A stretch of 21,769 nucleotides of DNA from a virus. Numbering within the stretch: position 1 is the stretch's first letter; each line of letters begins with the position of its first letter. Shown piece after piece: positions 19,529 to 21,769 of this stretch. Location of the stretch: positions 1 to 21,769 of IMG/VR virus record IMGVR_UViG_3300044640_000916; one strand, given 5' to 3'. Below the pieces are notes generated by a model that made no database searches, was not told where the DNA came from, and was given only the letters and a program-made list of their open reading frames with translations. Made by a program: the position numbers and the translations under genes.

Positions 19529-21769
19529 TTAAGCTCCAATTGTATTCTGCTCAATCACTAATTTTGCCTCTGTGATTGTGTAAGCTGAACCATAGCAGCG
19601 GAGAGTCGTGGTGCAGCCATTGGTCGCAAAAAATCCATCCTTATCCACTGAAAAGAATGTGCCAAAAGCGAACTTGTCACCAGCTGGGTCCTCATCTCTT
19701 GCCTGGGTGTATATATCTGGGCTTGTCAAATTAAATGTCAAAGAAATGCCTCTGCCAGTTGTGCTAGGTCCAGCGAATGTGCCAGACAATGTCAACTTGA
19801 AAAACATTGATGCATCTTGATTAATAACTTTTAATTTGTTCGCAACTGTGTCCACAAATGGGGATGTCAATTGACCAGAGGTAGGCGCGCCCAATATCTT
19901 CAATAATGAGACAAGATTTGTCTCGGTAGTTGTGTTTAATGTGAAATTAACGCCGGTCCAGACAGCCTCTGCCTTTTTACGAGTAGGGACAGCGGCAACC
20001 GCAGCTGCATCAACATACTGCTTTGTCGCAGCCTGGAGAGGAGCAACTGGGTCGGCTGGTAAAACGATTGGATTGAATGAGATGTGCTCTGGGTTATCAA
20101 ATCTAAACTTTTGCACTCCACCAATATAAGCGCCAATACCAGTTGAGACTTTAGATAAATAAGCGCCACCTGTACCAAATTGAACGCCAATGCCAGAGGC
20201 TGGTGTGATTATTGGTTTATAAGCATAAATGCCAGATGTGGAGAATGCAATTAAATCAGCCGCGCCATTTCTAAATGACACTCCACCATTCGCTGTAAAC
20301 ATTGAATAATTATTTGTGTAATTCATTACAGTGCCAGCTGGCATGACAATTGAACCAGTCATTGTGCCGCCGGCTAACGGCAAGTAAGCGCCACTGCCGC
20401 CAGTGCCAGCTGGGACAAATATCAATCCATCTGTGCCAAGAGTTGCAGTGTTGCCAGCATTAGCTGATACAGCAGTTGGTCCTGGTAAGCCTTGAGGACC
20501 TTGCGGACCAGTCGCGCCGGTTGGTCCAACAGGACCCTGGTCTCCAGTTGGGCCAACTAGCGGACCTGCATTTTCAAAGGCTGCATCAATCTCTGACCAA
20601 ATCCAAGCATCACCAGTCTCATCGATAATATACATATCGCCAGATTCACCAGTCGCTGGTAAGTCTGCAACTGTGGCAATCCTGGCTTTAAATGTAATGC
20701 CTAAACCAGCAACGCCTTGAATGCCTTGCGGACCTTGAGGACCAGTTGGCCCTACTGGACCTGGTTCGCCTTGAATACCTTGAATACCTTGAGGGCCTGC
20801 TGGACCCATAGGCCCTGGAGTGCCCGCGCCACCTTCGCCTGAGGAGCCGCCAGACAAGACTTGCATTTCTTTCCAAAATTGGCTGCCAGCAAGTGGGTTA
20901 GTTAATGAGCCGCCAGTAGGTTGCGCAGATTGTGAGGCTTCAATTGCAATATATAGCTTGCCGCCGAATGAAACAACGTCACCAGTTTGATAGCCATTAT
21001 CAATTGACCAGTTGCCGCGATAAAAACGGATTGGGGCTGCCGTATCATCAGCTTCATGCACAAGCAAGCTTTTTTCAACTACCTTAGTGACTTCGTCATA
21101 AGACAATTCATAAAACTCTTTACGCAAGGCTTCAACTTCGCTATCAAATGCTTTAGCAAAATCAACTGAATATGTTTTTAGGCTTCCGTCTACTTCTTCG
21201 ATGACAAGCGCTGCAGCAAAGCCTTTAGCTTCAAATGCAACAACTTTAGCGCCGTCTTTACCGTCAATACCGTCTTTGCCATTTGTTCCTGCAATACCTT
21301 TTTCACCTTTGTCTCCTTTTGCGCCGCGGCCAGCAATAAGTTTAGCTTCGCCGTTAAATACGCCAAACAAGCCATAGTCTTTAATATATAAATCGCCATT
21401 TTGATAAGTGGCTTCTTTATCAAATGTCTTTGCAAATCTAAAGCCAGCATTGCCAATGCGCTCCCAATCGGCGGATTCGCCTGGCTCGTCAGCTGTGTCT
21501 TTTACTGCTTTAAAGAATTGGCCAATGTGATGCTGGACAATTGAGCCTTCGCGGTAAACGCCTGATTCCCAGCTTTTTGCCTCAAGGCCTGCACCATGTA
21601 AGCCGTCTTGGCCTTTTTCACCTTGGGCGCCATCTTTACCATTAGCACCGGCTGGCAGATCAAACTCAAACTTTTGCTCATTATCTAATTCAATAGATAA
21701 TTTATCATCTGCAGTTTTTTCAATTGCTTTAATGCCAATGGCTGATTTTTGCTGGGCGCTGGCTAATTC
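19529..21769 (-). CDS. Collagen-like fibre protein with carbohydrate-binding-like modules (partial)
   Basis: The frame is open from 19529 to the right edge, 746 visible codons; the start lies outside the window, and an internal TTG at 21370 is not the real start. Numbered from the edge: Gly-X-Y segments (about 41-56, 149-175, 317-354, 405-430); a 'W..GVYREGSIV...QFFKAV' module (67-106) and a similar 'W.IDNGYQTGDVVSFGGKLYIAI' module (about 253-307), which resemble small CBM5/12-type carbohydrate-binding folds; a fibre repeat YLPLAGGTMTGSIVMP; LQAATKQYVDA; and a C-terminal beta cap. It lies just upstream of the gp6-like connector, the usual place after the capsid gene, so a head fibre is plausible; a tail fibre is the alternative. 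Confidence 0.75.
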   Translation of the reverse strand, partial: ELASAQQKSAIGIKAIEKTADDKLSIELDNEQKFEFDLPAGANGKDGAQGEKGQDGLHGAGLEAKSWESGVYREGSIVQHHIGQFFKAVKDTADEPGESADWERIGNAGFRFAKTFDKEATYQNGDLYIKDYGLFGVFNGEAKLIAGRGAKGDKGEKGIAGTNGKDGIDGKDGAKVVAFEAKGFAAALVIEEVDGSLKTYSVDFAKAFDSEVEALRKEFYELSYDEVTKVVEKSLLVHEADDTAAPIRFYRGNWSIDNGYQTGDVVSFGGKLYIAIEASQSAQPTGGSLTNPLAGSQFWKEMQVLSGGSSGEGGAGTPGPMGPAGPQGIQGIQGEPGPVGPTGPQGPQGIQGVAGLGITFKARIATVADLPATGESGDMYIIDETGDAWIWSEIDAAFENAGPLVGPTGDQGPVGPTGATGPQGPQGLPGPTAVSANAGNTATLGTDGLIFVPAGTGGSGAYLPLAGGTMTGSIVMPAGTVMNYTNNYSMFTANGGVSFRNGAADLIAFSTSGIYAYKPIITPASGIGVQFGTGGAYLSKVSTGIGAYIGGVQKFRFDNPEHISFNPIVLPADPVAPLQAATKQYVDAAAVAAVPTRKKAEAVWTGVNFTLNTTTETNLVSLLKILGAPTSGQLTSPFVDTVANKLKVINQDASMFFKLTLSGTFAGPSTTGRGISLTFNLTSPDIYTQARDEDPAGDKFAFGTFFSVDKDGFFATNGCTTTLRCYGSAYTITEAKLVIEQNTIGA

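Noticed and set aside
20690-20870. Repeated GGACC/CCTTG units resembling a CRISPR-like array
   Set aside because: They are Gly-X-Y codon repeats of the collagen-like protein, with no constant repeat length and no unique spacers.

Overview
The window is part of the genome of a tailed double-stranded DNA phage. The tail module has a lambda-like order (tail terminator, major tail protein, frameshifted G/GT chaperones, tape measure, M- and L-like proteins, NlpC/P60 peptidase, J-like tip protein), which points to a siphovirus. A GH19-type endolysin together with an Rz/Rz1 spanin pair points to a Gram-negative host. Nothing in the window identifies the host species, and no integrase, tRNA or terminase is visible here. 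Genes are packed very tightly (ATGA and TAATG overlaps nearly everywhere) and no gene-free stretch exceeds about 220 bases.

Layout. (1) 1-912, minus strand: a leftward operon of very short genes, several of them single-pass membrane proteins, running into the N-terminus of a SNF2-type helicase cut off by the window edge. One of the small genes carries an in-frame TAA. (2) 913-1131: a divergent control region with two back-to-back promoters, both built on the same extended -10 sequence, plus a perfect 16-bp palindrome and two T-tract direct repeats. (3) 1132-4681, plus strand: an operon with a DUF2815-type ssDNA-binding protein, a MazG-like pyrophosphatase, a dATP/dGTP diphosphohydrolase-like protein, a thymidylate-synthase-family enzyme with the Asn-to-Asp change typical of dCMP-specific members, a small unknown gene, a dCMP-deaminase-like enzyme, a ribbon-helix-helix protein and two small unknown genes. 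(4) 4682-4765: a convergent junction holding a structured inverted repeat. (5) 4766-21769, minus strand: one late operon. Reading in the direction of transcription (right to left) it has a collagen-like fibre protein with carbohydrate-binding-like modules, head-tail connector, head closure, tail terminator, major tail protein, tail chaperones with a -1 frameshift, tape measure, tail tip proteins, J, three fibre or adhesin proteins, then lysis (endolysin, T4-holin-like membrane protein, Rz, Rz1).

How the parts work together. The plus-strand genes look like a nucleotide-pool module: two pyrophosphatases could turn dNTPs into dNMPs, the TS-like enzyme would act on dCMP (methylation or hydroxymethylation at C5), and the deaminase would turn dCMP into dUMP. 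This is the logic of T4 (gp56, gp42, cd), and makes modified cytosine in the phage DNA a testable hypothesis. It is the most interesting system here. The second unusual observation is a pair of structured intergenic elements, one after the major tail gene and one at the end of the late operon. They have different closing stems but share the inner 9-mers CTGTGARAG and CAGGCAGCT, which suggests a phage RNA element family. Third, GATC sites are nearly absent from about 4.7 to 13.0 kb but common in the flanking genes, a sign of mosaic origin or selection.
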